From Sipunculus nudus (lineage: Eukaryota; Annelida; Sipuncula; Golfingiida; Sipunculidae), in contig CM049316.1 in NCBI GenBank assembly GCA_026874595.1, forward strand, positions 10,960,839 to 11,024,838: a stretch of DNA of 64,000 bases. Reading direction: 5' to 3'. A model generated the notes under the pieces. The model was not told the origin of the DNA and ran no database searches. It saw only the letters and a list, made by a program, of their open reading frames with translations. The translations under genes and the position numbers were made by a program. Below, piece by piece: positions 11,646-23,436 of this stretch. Numbering within the stretch: position 1 is the stretch's first letter; the number at the start of each line of letters is the position of its first letter.

Positions 11646-13477
11646 GCGTAAGCTTATGGATGAATTAAAATTGAATTTGTTGAAAAAGGCCGTTTTGGAG
11701 TGTATAAGCTTCAACCTTTTTTTTTATAAGATAATGTAAACGACTTTGATCGTCTGATAATTATAAAAAAATATTCACTTGTCCAGGTCCGAAAGAGATT
11801 TGTGTGTCTCACAGGATTAACGGAATATTTGAAAATACCTGTTGTAGTTTTTTTTGTGGGGATGGTCAAAGGTGGATATGCCTTTAACCTTCTTGAATTT
11901 ATTCCGACTCCTCAGTATTCCCATGGAGCATATAAAAGAGTAACATATGAACAAGCGCTGTCCACCAAGATACAGAGCAGTTAAAGATATGTTTGGTGGC
12001 GAGGTCGTTCAGAACGTGGTTTTCAAACATTCGACAGAAAGTTCACCAACCTGATATATCCCAAAGACTGAAGCAAAAGCAAAACACAAGTTTCGAAACG
12101 CGCCCTCTAAAGAACCGAACAGAGCGGAGATGGGGAACACACGGGAACTGCAAACGTGGGTTAAACACCTGTATACTATAGCCAGGGACGGATAGGTTGT
12201 TTTACAATATAGCGAAGCTGAGAGGAAAGGCTATATGCGGCGGTATGGTGTGGGACCTTTTAGAACATTTAAACTTGAATTATTTATTTTGGTATTAATC
12301 TTGTGTTGTTCTGTTTCCCAGACTTTAAGATGGAAAAAAGAATCCCCCCCCCCCCTTCGCCTCCCTTAAATCCGGCCGTGATAGCCATGCCGCTGTCTGG
12401 GCGTTCAAAATGTACGTAGGTCTACTTGCCTGTGGGGGGGGGGGGGGTACAGATGTATAAGCAGTGCAGACACCAGATCTTACTGCCCTTGACCATTAAA
12501 TGTGTTACTGCTCGGGTTTAACGGGGGTTCTCCGATCCCTGTTGGCACCTGTGACAATAAATCAAAGCAATGTACTTATCCAAAGGGCCAAGGTGGAAGG
12601 AGGGCGAAACCTTTCCAGCCGTAAAGCATTTACCTAGTAACTTATACACCTGAGGTCACTTATATTGCGGACTCTGGATGGCTTCTACTTTTTAATTTAA
12701 ACACATGAATATTTTATGTCCAGTAGTCGGCCGAAACAAACATTTTATCTACTATGACAACTTGATTTGAAAAATTCAGGATTTCCCGACCAGTATACAT
12801 ATAATAATAGATTATAAAATAATTTATTTTATAAAAAGTAAAACCCATTCGATGCGTTTTCTTAAATGCTGCAGCTACATTCATCGTAACAATGATAAAA
12901 TAATTAAAATATGCATTTAAAGTTCATCAAACAATTAAGTTGATTATAAACAAGTTTACAAAGATGATCAAAAAGTACAGTGCCATAGGTATGTATTTGA
13001 TTTAAATCTTTTTCGTAGAACAGATTCTCAATGCCTTTGGTAGATTATTCCAGAGTCTGGGGCCATTAAACCTGATTTTGAATCTCTGTACATTTTGTGG
13101 AGGCTATGTATAATACATTTTGGTCATGTATGAAAATAATTCTCTGAATCACGGGTTCTCAGAGCGCAAAGTCCAGAATCCAAAGTTAACTCTTTTACTG
13201 TATTGATAACTAGTGAAAAAGGGCCCCCTCCCCCTCCAAACATCTTTAACCATACCTTTAGCCACATTAATTTTATTTTAGCCTTATCCGTGATTTTTAG
13301 ACAGTTATTTTTTTGTCCCATAATTGTAGTACTAAATTATAAAAAATCTATTTCTTCATCAAATGATGCTCAATATGTCATAGTAACAATCGTAGTGGCA
13401 TAGTAACCACAAAGTAGTAGTTATTCCACGGCCTGCCATATATTCCAAAATCATGCCCTTTTTTTATTCTGGTTTTT
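11646..13477. other. Intergenic, no gene seen
   Basis: Short frames only, with a poly-C run at about 12345-12356 and a poly-G run at about 12436-12447. No recognisable exon or RNA gene. Confidence 0.5.
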
Positions 13478-13525
13478 AGCTCAGCTGACTATAAGTCATC
13501 TGAGCTATAGTCATGGTCCATTGTC

Positions 13526-13536
13526 CGTCGTCCGTC

Positions 13537-13571
<35 letters not shown>

Positions 13572-13591
13572 CCGTCTGGATGTCCGTCCGT
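13526..13591 (+). repeat. (TCCG/TCTG)n tetranucleotide tract
   Basis: About 16 imperfect TCCG or TCTG units just inside the left end of the Helentron-like element, a typical position for this tract in that repeat class. Confidence 0.9.
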
Positions 13592-13646
13592 AAGACTGGC
13601 ACGTTTCGACACCGTTGGACCTACGAATCTGAATTTCGGCATACAG

Positions 13647-14770
13647 TTAGATGTCCCCATAATCTCCTACCATGCCAAAAATTGGGTCAATAGGACTTCG
13701 TTCCTTTGAGATATTAAGGAAAAACCTCAATTTTTTATTAGAAATCTATTTTCACACTTCAGGACTGCCTAATATCAAAACCACTCATCTGGTTTTCTTC
13801 ATATTTACCATAAATATTCCTCTATATAGTTCCTATGTACATGCCAGATATTTAGTCAGTATTGTATAATTTAAAAAGTTATGGGCCCAAACATAATGGA
13901 CTTTGTAAAAAAATCAGGAAGATATTTGGTCACTTAAGACCAAAAGTGTTAAAGGTAGGGACTTTTTTCCAGTAATACAACTTTAATTAATCAAAATTTA
14001 ATTGTATACCAAAAATTAGATAAAAATTTGTTAAATTTTTTTAAATATTGGCAAAAATATAAAATTGGTACCTTAAATTTTGCCCAACTTTGGCCATGGC
14101 ACGTTTTTTTCCTGTTTGTACTGTGGATTTAATTTTCACACCATGTATACATAAGGATTTAATCTGTTAAAATCTGAAATTTGAAAATAAAAGCTGCAAA
14201 ATTAGGCTAGTTATTGAATTTTTTCGAGGCTCTTGTTGTATTCCCTTAAATTGTCAAGCAGTCCACTTTGATGACTGTAGGTCATTCAGTGCACATCTCT
14301 ATGCTCCCCAGGCTGTTGACATAATTTTAGATGTCCCCAAAATCTCCTACCATACCTAAAATTGGGTCATTAGGACTTTAGATATTAAGGAAAAAAAACT
14401 CTGTTTTCCATAAAAAAAGCCATTGTTACACTTCAAGGCTGCCTAATATCAAAACCACTGATCTGTTTTTGATCGTATTTAGTATTCACATTCTTTTATA
14501 CATTTTCTATGAACATACCAAAAATTAGGTCAGTATTGGGTATTATTTTGAAGTTATAGGCCAAAACATAATGCAATTTTTTAAAAAATCAGGAAATATA
14601 TTTACTCACCTAACATGAGAATTCCTGAACCTAGAGACTTTTTTTTCAGGAATATAACTTTATTTAATCAAGATTCAATTGTTTACCCAAAATTAGATCT
14701 GAATTTTGCAAATTTTTCAAGTTATTAGCATAAATAAAAAATCAATACCTTAAATTTTGTCCAACTTTGG
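13647..14770 (+). repeat. Internal diverged direct duplication
   Basis: The segment starting 'tagatgtccccataatctcctacc' near 13650 recurs near 14330. Both continue through 'attgggtca.taggactt', 'ctgcctaatatcaaaaccact.atctg', a Phe/Lys-rich AT stretch and 'ccaactttgg' (about 14087 and 14761). The period is about 675 bp with many indels. No coding frame survives in either unit. Confidence 0.75.
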
Positions 14771-16637
14771 CACTGTTGATTTAATTTTTCCCAGCATATA
14801 TGCATAAGGATTTAATCTTTTAAAATCTGAACTTTCAAAGGAAATTGATTGGAATGAATAGCTTTTATTCATGTTTTCATACACCATGTCAAGTGTTGTT
14901 TACATCTAGCCCACCTAGTAGTACAGCCTTCACTTGCATTATGTAACCCACCCCAGGCAGCTTACCTTGGCCCAGCTTAGCCACTACTAGCAGGCTTCCC
15001 CTCTGCCCTGCACTCGTCCCCCAAGCTGGTGCATAAACTAGATGAATGTTATAATTTTTCTGTATTTTATTTTACTCTTGGACATGCTACATTTTAGATT
15101 TTGTATTGAACCACCAGGATTACAATGATTAAAGTGTACATTTAATTGTGTCCACAGAGTGGTGTATTGCTGTGAAAGTGTGGATGTTCATGAGATAAGT
15201 AATTCCTTACTTCAGAAGAGTAAAAACTTCACCAGGTGTGAAATTGACTATTAATTCCAGTAATTAATTAAAACTGGGATAGTAATTAGCACAATGATAT
15301 TGTTTGTCCCTCATTCAACCAACAGTGTGTGTACTTTATTTGAAAAGATGTTTTATTTTATCAAATTTACTTTTATTTTATTTTGGTGAATAAAATTAAG
15401 CATATCCTGAAAACTCAAATGTGCAAAACTGTTTAATAGTGCTTCAAGGAATATTCTTGTAGATGCCATGTTGTGGCATTATTTTCTTTTAAAATCAGTT
15501 TAAACATTTATGATTTAAAAATAATAAAATATATGTGTATGCATAATATGACCCAATGTTTTTTACTCTGTATATATAATGATTGCAACTTTTGCAACAA
15601 TTCTAATATTTTAACTTATATTTTCAGGTTTTTTAATTAAAAATTTATAAACCTGTAAATAAAAAAATGATTCAGATAAAAACTTTTTAATGGAAAAAGT
15701 GGATCTGCTTAAAAAAATAGGATTATATATAAACTTAAATGCATTATTCTCTTGAAAGTGAAATAAAGGTATTAGTCCATTCTGTCCACTTGCCTGTCCA
15801 TCTGTAAATTTTCGTATGCAACACAGTATCTTAAAACTTTTACTGTTTTTCTTCATGACAGTCTTGTCAGAGTATTAGTTTGCAATCATATATTTAGAAC
15901 TTTACTATAACCAAGTAGCTCCGAGGGCCCCTTTCCTCTTAGCTTTTCATATTCTTATATAAATGAAAAACATTACAATAGAATATTTCTATATCCACCT
16001 TCGTGCTGCCCTCACTTTTCCCTTCTCTGAACCCCATCCCAAAGTCAGCCTCAGTAAGCAAGAACAAGATGAATCAGATATATTCATACTTTAATATTTT
16101 GTATAACTATTCGTCCATAGGTACCTATGTACATGCCAGAAATTATGTCATTATTGTGTAATATGTAGACATAGTGGGCATCACAATAATGTACCTTGTC
16201 AAGACTAAAGAGATATTGTGTCATAAAGTCACATATTCATAAATCACTTCATCAGCATAGTTAATCATAACATCCTATCTGTCAAATTGAACGCTTGCAG
16301 ACTACCATACACTTTAGATCCTTCAACAAATAGCCTTATCATCATTTTACTACTGCTTATTACTGCTGTCATTGCATTCATATTTGCTCAAATATATCAC
16401 AATTTTCAACCCCTCCTAAATAAATAAAAAATAAACCACTTTATTTGACTCTATTAATCCATCAGTCAGGTAATTTCATTTATCATTTACTCACATATTA
16501 CATTACATTCCTTTATAATAGCCCAACATGTACATGATATTCATAAGCTTTATCGACTCGATATAGTATCACAGTGGAGAAACATTTATAGTCTAATCAC
16601 GATCAGCTGAGCGCCGTGACCCATGGGTCCCTTGTTT

Positions 16638-18291
16638 ATTTTTGCAGTTTATATGGTATGTTAAATTGGAAGTTGGCACCAGTACAAATTCGCCAATAAT
16701 TTAGTCACTTGACATTTTCCTTGGCCTTTCTGGTTGAACTTTAGCATTTGCCTAAAGGTTATATACGGCGCACGGGCACTGGTGAAGAGAGAACAGTATT
16801 TTTGTTATATCATATTTTGCGTATATTCCATTTAGTTTGGATTCCCTTGTTTTTCAGCCACCAAGCACCAAATCATCTTCATATGCTCGGACGTTTTAAT
16901 ATTGTTTTACCATAAATGACCCGGCCACAGTTGATCAGCATCATTATATGTCAACGTTGTGCTACAGCTTGACAAGTAAATTACGAGCAGTTCAGTTGTT
17001 ACTCGTCCAATTGTCCACCAACCCGCATGGTATATAGCAAACCAAACTGCGGCAGCAGGGGATCAGAAAGTGCAATAAACTATGCACACAGTTAACACGG
17101 TCCCTTGGTTGCTGGCCAGACGTGACCTCAAACCAGAAACATACATTTTATATACAAAAAAAAATAATTTTCGGAAAAAAAAAAGAAAAAATGAAATTCG
17201 AGGTTCTGCTGTCCCGAGTCTCGGGCCAAAAAAATGGTTCATCTTTTTCATTTGTCAGTCGACATATAATGTGTGATATTTATGGTTCTCAGAGGAATAC
17301 GAAAAAATTCCTGAAATTGTGCAACTGAATTTAACCAGATTTTATCAAATTTTTAATGATATTCAATATATTGCATTATTAGCACATGTATTACAATACC
17401 GACGCAAAATTACACCAGAGGACATTTCAGAGAACTTTGTGTTCCTTCATCTAGCAGTATAATCTTCGAAAATAGGTCCACTTCATAAGAATAAAAAATA
17501 AAAAAAAAACAAAAAAAAAAAAACGGTTTACCCAAGTATTCTCTTATAAAAACATCATATTAATGGGAATGTAAACATGGAAATCAAGAGGGCACATGCT
17601 ATAAGTTCGCTAATAGATATATCTAGGATACTTTCTGCAAGTGATGAATGCTCCATCAGAATACCGCCTTAGATATTTCCCTAGAAAATCAACATAAAAA
17701 ATTGCGGTGGATGAAACACTTCCTGCGACCACTGATAAGCAGTCGTATACTCGACTGTCAGCTCTTGTCACAACACAACAGTTCTAGCCACACTCGCCAT
17801 GTTTCACAGCTTAGCGACACGCCCATTCGTTTAGCCAGCTCCAAGAGCCCGCGCATTTTGTTTCCTATCTATATATAGTCGTGCATAAAATGCAGAATAG
17901 TTCGTCTAAATTAAATTCGGAAAGTAATCGAACTTCTGAACATTCAAAAGATCGTACAAGATCCCCAACCAAATTGTTTGATCCAAAGTGTTTTAATTGC
18001 CAAATGACTGACAAGCAAATTGTCTTTCAAGGTCATAAACAGGTTCTATAAACATGTTAACAGTGATTGGGTCATACCCTGTCTAAAGGGCTGTATCAAC
18101 AGGATGAATCCACAGAATTAAAACGAATTCACAGCTTTAAGGTATTCTTGTCTTGTAATTAGATAACCAACAAATCCATCCATCGTAACAAAACCACGCC
18201 GCTACATTGATAATGATACTGGGTATGGTTGAATATTAGATTGCATGCATGATTCTTTGATTTTTATATACACTATAACAAAACGGATTGC
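16638..18291. other. Intergenic, no gene seen
   Basis: Contains A-rich tracts (about 17155-17192 and 17490-17523) and short frames that do not resemble any family. Probably 3' flank of receptor 2 and repeat debris. Confidence 0.5.
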
Positions 18292-18297
18292 TTTATT
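18292..18297 (-). promoter_or_regulatory. Poly(A) signal of receptor 2
   Basis: AATAAA on the minus strand (TTTATT on plus), about 41 nt after the receptor 2 stop codon: canonical hexamer, suitable place. Confidence 0.5.
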
Positions 18298-18337
18298 ATC
18301 AATCAGGAGAATTCAGAGTTATCTGATCTGGATACAG

Positions 18338-19447
18338 TCATTCTGATTGGTAATTTTTCGTAGTTCCGGCAGTGTTTTTACACATGACCATCTGTTTTAT
18401 TTCTCTGCGAATGGTCCTGCTGCCAAGGACAATTAAATAAAAACTTAGAGAAGTTACAACACCACTCAATGGTAAAGTTATGATGATCAGCTTAAGCTCG
18501 TGCATAAGCTCATGTAATACACTCATTGTAATATGGCCGTCTAATATTTTTTTAACTGTTGAAATTGTGTAAACATTGGCCACCATGGTCGGTGTTCTAC
18601 CTAAAATATAAATAGCAGATGATAAGGCAAGTATTTTAATTGCCTTTATGTCATCTGTTCTTCTTCCACGCTGCGGACCACTCCCGCGACAGTTTGACAT
18701 CATACCAACGTTCTTTTGCAGGGTATATATGGACAGCAAGGAAAACAGAAGAATGATTAGTGTCCCAAAGACATTCCACACCAAAACGGCAAATAAAATG
18801 CTTGCCCAGGCAAACCGGACCATTTCTGGATCGTTCATACAGGTATAGTCTAATCCTGCGACTTGAACATTCTTTCTCTTGAATAGATAATGCACGCTGG
18901 CCCCGAAAGAGAGAATCAAGCTGCACGCAAACACCCAGAAGTTCACCCAGCGTTTGCTGTTCTTTCGCATTTTCAATGGAAATCGTATAACTAAATAACG
19001 CACGATGCTGACAGCAATCACCATTGAGTATGACATTAATCCTGAGAGGAACATTACGAACAATAACGTGCCACATGAAATTTCTTCGCCATCAATCATA
19101 GGAGAGTTCAACATGGCGCTGCAGACGGATGTGATGATGTTGGCAAGAACGAGGCAGCTGAGAATCACCAGTAACCCTCCGCGTCTAATTTCTCTGGACC
19201 GGAAACAGATGACGCCGGCGCATGAATTTACAAAAACACTAAACACAGCGAGCCACATGACCAGCGGATATCGCGCACTGCTCCAGGATTTCATCTCCGA
19301 GATGAGGCTGACAAGCTCTTGTAACTGTTCTTTACTTAAGTTCAGGCCACCAGGACGTTGTGTTCTGTTAGTAATTACCATTATATGCTCAGTTGTCGCC
19401 ATGGAAGCATTTTCAAAATAAACGTCTATGTCTCGATCGGTTTCCAT
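18338..19447 (-). CDS. Divergent rhodopsin-class-like 7TM receptor 2
   Basis: An intronless 369-residue paralog of receptor 1, strongest in TM3-TM4 where both read SYSMVIAV, VRYLVIRFPLKMR and WVNFWV. The N-terminal tail has N-glycosylation sites N13, N27 and N36. Membrane segments lie at about 60-83, 90-113, 125-154, 166-189, 211-243, 268-293 and 316-340, then a helix-8-like SRTIRREIKQM. Kept landmarks are N74 (TM1), W171 (TM4), P286 (TM6), Y337 (TM7) and the C125-C203 pair expected to join TM3 to ECL2. As in receptor 1, TM2 has N103 instead of Asp, TM3 ends VRY (149-151), and TM7 has SLSFY instead of NPxxY. Loop 3 is basic (QRGRR). The start is set by an in-frame TAA 24 nt upstream and A at -3. 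Ligand and coupling are unknown; intronless tandem copies suggest local duplication. Confidence 0.88.
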   Translation of the reverse strand: METDRDIDVYFENASMATTEHIMVITNRTQRPGGLNLSKEQLQELVSLISEMKSWSSARYPLVMWLAVFSVFVNSCAGVICFRSREIRRGGLLVILSCLVLANIITSVCSAMLNSPMIDGEEISCGTLLFVMFLSGLMSYSMVIAVSIVRYLVIRFPLKMRKNSKRWVNFWVFACSLILSFGASVHYLFKRKNVQVAGLDYTCMNDPEMVRFAWASILFAVLVWNVFGTLIILLFSLLSIYTLQKNVGMMSNCRGSGPQRGRRTDDIKAIKILALSSAIYILGRTPTMVANVYTISTVKKILDGHITMSVLHELMHELKLIIITLPLSGVVTSLSFYLIVLGSRTIRREIKQMVMCKNTAGTTKNYQSE

Positions 19448-21046
19448 TTTATATTGGAGAAACTTTCCTTAAACTCGATTTACTAAATCAATTCGGAATG
19501 ACCTCGGAGTGCCCCTTGTGCTTTTGTCTAGTATATAACGTACACTTGCCGTTTTCTTGACAGTTCTTCATTTGGACGTCACAATTAAACTGCTTTTGTA
19601 TAGGAATATAATCGTTCCTGGATTTAAGATCTAATCAGAGCTCCTGACTTCACATAAGTCACATGACGTTTGATGCTTCGTGAGGCCCGTGTTCGATAAA
19701 GAACATAGCAATTCTTTGTCAAAAATCATTTGCCAGCACACCACCAAACAAAGGTCAATGTGGTAACCAAAAAAAAAAAAAAAAAAATTCCTTACATATT
19801 TATTTGGTTCTTTTTATCAAAGTGTTCAATGTATTAAGAAGCAGTCAGTTTCTTCCAAACTTCAAATCTTATAACATCAAGAACTAGAAACAACTGAATG
19901 ATATTCATGGGAAAGGGTGAAGTAACAAGTTCCGTGTTCGTACATTGTACTTTTTCTGCACGTTGAACCACATTATATTTCTCATCCCTCTTGAGAACTC
20001 AGTTATTTGATTGGTATCCTTTTTAGCGTTGATGTATTCGTCAGAACTCGAAGATTTAGTCTTTCTCATGAGTAAACCTTTGTCTCAAAATATCGTCCCG
20101 TGGTATATATGGCAGAGAAACTCTCAGAATAAAATTCGAGATTGGTATTCATATGTCACATGACGGATTATAGGAGCAGTAACACGCTGACCACATGAAG
20201 TCTAGTTCAATGTAAGTCGTGTCTATTCATTATTATTGCTTATCATCGAAATTTAATTTATTACATTAGTTATGAACTTACGAAGTATGAACTCTCGTAT
20301 GGTGTCGCTAGGTATCTTTCATGGGCCTTCGGTCATGCCTGTCAACTCCAGTGCAGCATCCATGTGAATAACCAGCATGTTCACGACTTTCTGGAGCCAG
20401 GTTACCCGTTTTTGGCAATTACACCATCCAGAGCGGGATTATTGCCCGCCCCATCCAGTTAAATGTGTTATTTAACTGTTTGACAATGCGGCCGTGACCC
20501 TGAAACTGCGTGCCGGCATGTCCATTAAGTCGGCTTGCTGTGACATTCACCAGTTACAATAACAACCCCTGTCACAACGCCACGTGGTTCAGCAGACTCG
20601 TCCTTTATAACATACACCATTTTTAACAACCTAACATCTGAATTCTGCAGGACATAGGCCTACCCGTGCGACTGGTAGCCGAGGTCTGCCAGAGAAATAT
20701 GTGGGGTACCAGGGTTTTAATGCTTTATTCTTAAGCCTGCTCGATCAACAAATTAACAATTACATATTTACTTTAATGTTTAAAAATGTACCGGGGCGGA
20801 TCCAGGAATTTGCTATAGAGGGGGCACACAATTTCTTCAAGGGTGTGATTTATTTATGTACGTTTCGCTCAGCATCTTCATAAAATGAACGTCGAATGTG
20901 ATTTATACAAAACAAACAAGGCCATAAGTTCAGTCTCCCTTGTGACCTTTAATAGTGGTCTTCGTAGGGGAAAAACTGCGATAAATGGGCATTTAAATCT
21001 TAAATAAATTTTAAATCTAAAATTAGTGAATGAAAAAAAATGTATT

Positions 21047-21049
<3 letters not shown>

Positions 21050-21099
<50 letters not shown>
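21050..21099. repeat. (TA)n microsatellite
   Basis: About 25 uninterrupted TA dinucleotides. Confidence 0.97.
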
Positions 21100-21101
<2 letters not shown>

Positions 21102-21800
21102 TTCATCAGCATATCTAAAATAAAAAACCTGCCATGGAATTATTTTGAGATCCTACGAAAAGAACTGCTATCAAAATAACCCAACATTGTGTCCATGAAT
21201 ATTTAGCGGCAATGGCAATAGATAGAATCCATGATACATTTAAATTATAAAAAAACTACTTCATCGAAAAAACTCTTTACCACATTAACACCTGAATTTA
21301 CATGAAGTTTTTCTTATCTCATAATGATATAACAATGAATATGTTTTAAAAATATGAACACCAAACGCAATTTAAATTATATCAATGTTACTAAATCTTC
21401 ATACATTCGACAAAAATAAATAAAATATATAAACACTTCTCTATGCTAGAAGCAAAGCGGCAGGGAAGTGTACTGTTGTATAAAATTAAGAACAGGGAGA
21501 TTGGACAATAGAATGACTCAGCAGTAAAATAAATTGATAATTCTTTTAACAACATTTCGTTGATTCACAAAATATATTATTTCCTTGGTGGGTTTCAACC
21601 CCTCACAAATCCATCCTTTCAGTATCGTCCCCTATATTTTAAAGCCGCGGGGGACTACTTTTCCACTACATCCAAACCTATAATTTACTTGGACCGCATT
21701 CTTTATAAAACTATATCAGTATCATCCATTAAACCAAATTTGTATACAACCTTTGTAAGGATCCAACAAACTGATAAAAAAAGGTGCTGAATTTAATCTT

Positions 21801-21859
21801 CATACTACCAAGTCTGTGGCAGCTGCCCTATCAACAGCTACAACAGACTTGGCAGTATG
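21801..21859. other. Imperfect 26-bp hairpin (miRNA-like or foldback)
   Basis: The arms CATACTACCAAGTCTGTG... and ...CAGACTTGGCAGTATG are complementary over about 26 positions with three mismatches and a loop of about 7-9 nt. The length (59 nt) is at the short end for an animal pre-miRNA. I do not recognise either arm as a known miRNA. A small palindromic transposon remnant is an equal alternative. Confidence 0.4.
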
Positions 21860-23436
21860 GCGATGCTGAAAGTTTGCAAGTATTCTGCTTATCAAACTCT
21901 TTTTTAATGCAAATATGTCTTCCAACAACTATTTTCCCCTGCTCATGTATTCAGCCTATTCAATAACTATTCATACTATGGGTTAGAAATTTGCCACAAA
22001 GAATTTGCCGAAATTAGTATAACTATACAAAACTACATAATATGTAGAAATATTTCAAGAACACTGCAAAGTGTATGGTTTATGCAAGTAAACAGACCTT
22101 AATGTATGCCTTATTCCTGTTTTACTTCATCCGAGCATGGTGGTATTTTATTTCGAATGTGTAGACATTTATGTATACGCAACAGTTGCCAACTGTTAAA
22201 ACTTAAAACTATGCATATATAGCTTACTGTTCAGAGAATGACATATTAACTGAATAAGAAGATTCTATGTTGTTTTTTTTTATTTTTGCTTGTCTATACT
22301 AACCTGTTACTTCACCATAATAATACTGAAACATTACACATTTACTGATTTAGTTAGTAATAATAGTTACTCTAACCAAAATGCAGCAGTAAATAAGCAA
22401 GTATCACAATTAAATCATTATTCTTAGATAACACCACACTATATAATTAAGGTACTCCTACAGCAACACGGCCATGGGTGGCATTTTCCTATAATGAGAG
22501 CTTACCTCAGCTCATATCAATGGTGACCTTTACTGTAGCCCAGACTATCTAACAGCACAGAAAAATTAACCCGAGCCTGTCCTTACACGGAGGAAATCAC
22601 TGTGAGACATATTAATCACTACAGAGGAATGTACACAAACTCTGCTCTGTTACAACTTTTCAAACTACAAAATGAAGAAGGGTTAATGACCCCAATAGTT
22701 ATAGGGTTCAGGCTGATCTGATTTATCATTACAAAAATGCACGAACTGCCGTACAGACAAAAAAAGTAACTGAGCCACTTACTGGCCTAGGCTTCCAGTG
22801 CCACATAGCGTTTACCTATCTAAAACGACTACGTCCCCTAAAACCCGTGCTGAATTAAAACTATAGAGTGTCCCATCTATCTGTCATATCACAATACAAC
22901 AATAGTAATATATACATTAAAAGCACACTTTCCATTTAAACCCAAATAAAATACCGGCCCTTACATGCGTCCTTAGAAACTTACACTGGTCATTTTCTGG
23001 TAATATGCCACTTATGTCTAGAACATTGACAGTGTTGTCTAATTTCAATGCTAAAGTGAAAAATACAAGTGAAGTAAGTCATCCATTGAATGTGCAGTAT
23101 ATAGCTGCTGCCATCTGGTAAGAGACTGAGAAATCAAGCATGCCGCATCTTTGTGCCAACTTCCATATTATTGTATAATACCAGTCTCATGTATGTTGTT
23201 GTTTTAAGCCTTTATTTCCTCCGTCAAGCGAAGATATACAACAATTATTATAGGAAAAGCAAAGGTGGATAACAAATGGGTATACATTTTAAAAGAAAAA
23301 AAGAAAAGAAAAATTGAAATACAATTTGTCAATAAAGTAACATCATACATTTACATTAAGGCATATATCTCTTGTGGCAATAAATCTGCGAGGACAGGTT
23401 TAATATATAGGCACGTATATTAACTCATTAATGGTA

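Larger units (their letters stand above)
13478..16637 (+). mobile_element. Helentron-like non-autonomous element between the receptors
   Basis: The left end is a 13-bp imperfect hairpin (13478-13506: AGCTCAGCTGACT, short loop, AGTCATCTGAGCT), followed by a TCCG/TCTG tract. The right end carries TCAGCTGAGC (16603-16612), an exact inverted match of the left GCTCAGCTGA. Next come the palindrome GACCCATGGGTC (16618-16629) and CCTTGTTT. Ends of this form (10-bp TIR, subterminal hairpin, CTTGTTT) recur in molluscan Helentron-type repeats. It has an internal diverged duplication and no Rep/helicase frame. Whether all 3.2 kb is one insertion is inferred. Confidence 0.5.
19448..23436. other. No secure gene; simple repeats and a hairpin
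   Basis: Holds a poly-A run at about 19770-19787, a fragment of the GGGGCGGATCC repeat near 20793, (TA)n at 21050-21099 and the hairpin at 21801-21859. Short frames resemble nothing known. Confidence 0.5.

Noticed and set aside
18651-19076. 141-codon minus-strand frame
   Set aside because: Alternative frame inside receptor 2, with no family resemblance.
19005-19421. 138-codon plus-strand frame
   Set aside because: Antisense shadow of receptor 2, whose minus-strand frame has all the conserved 7TM features.
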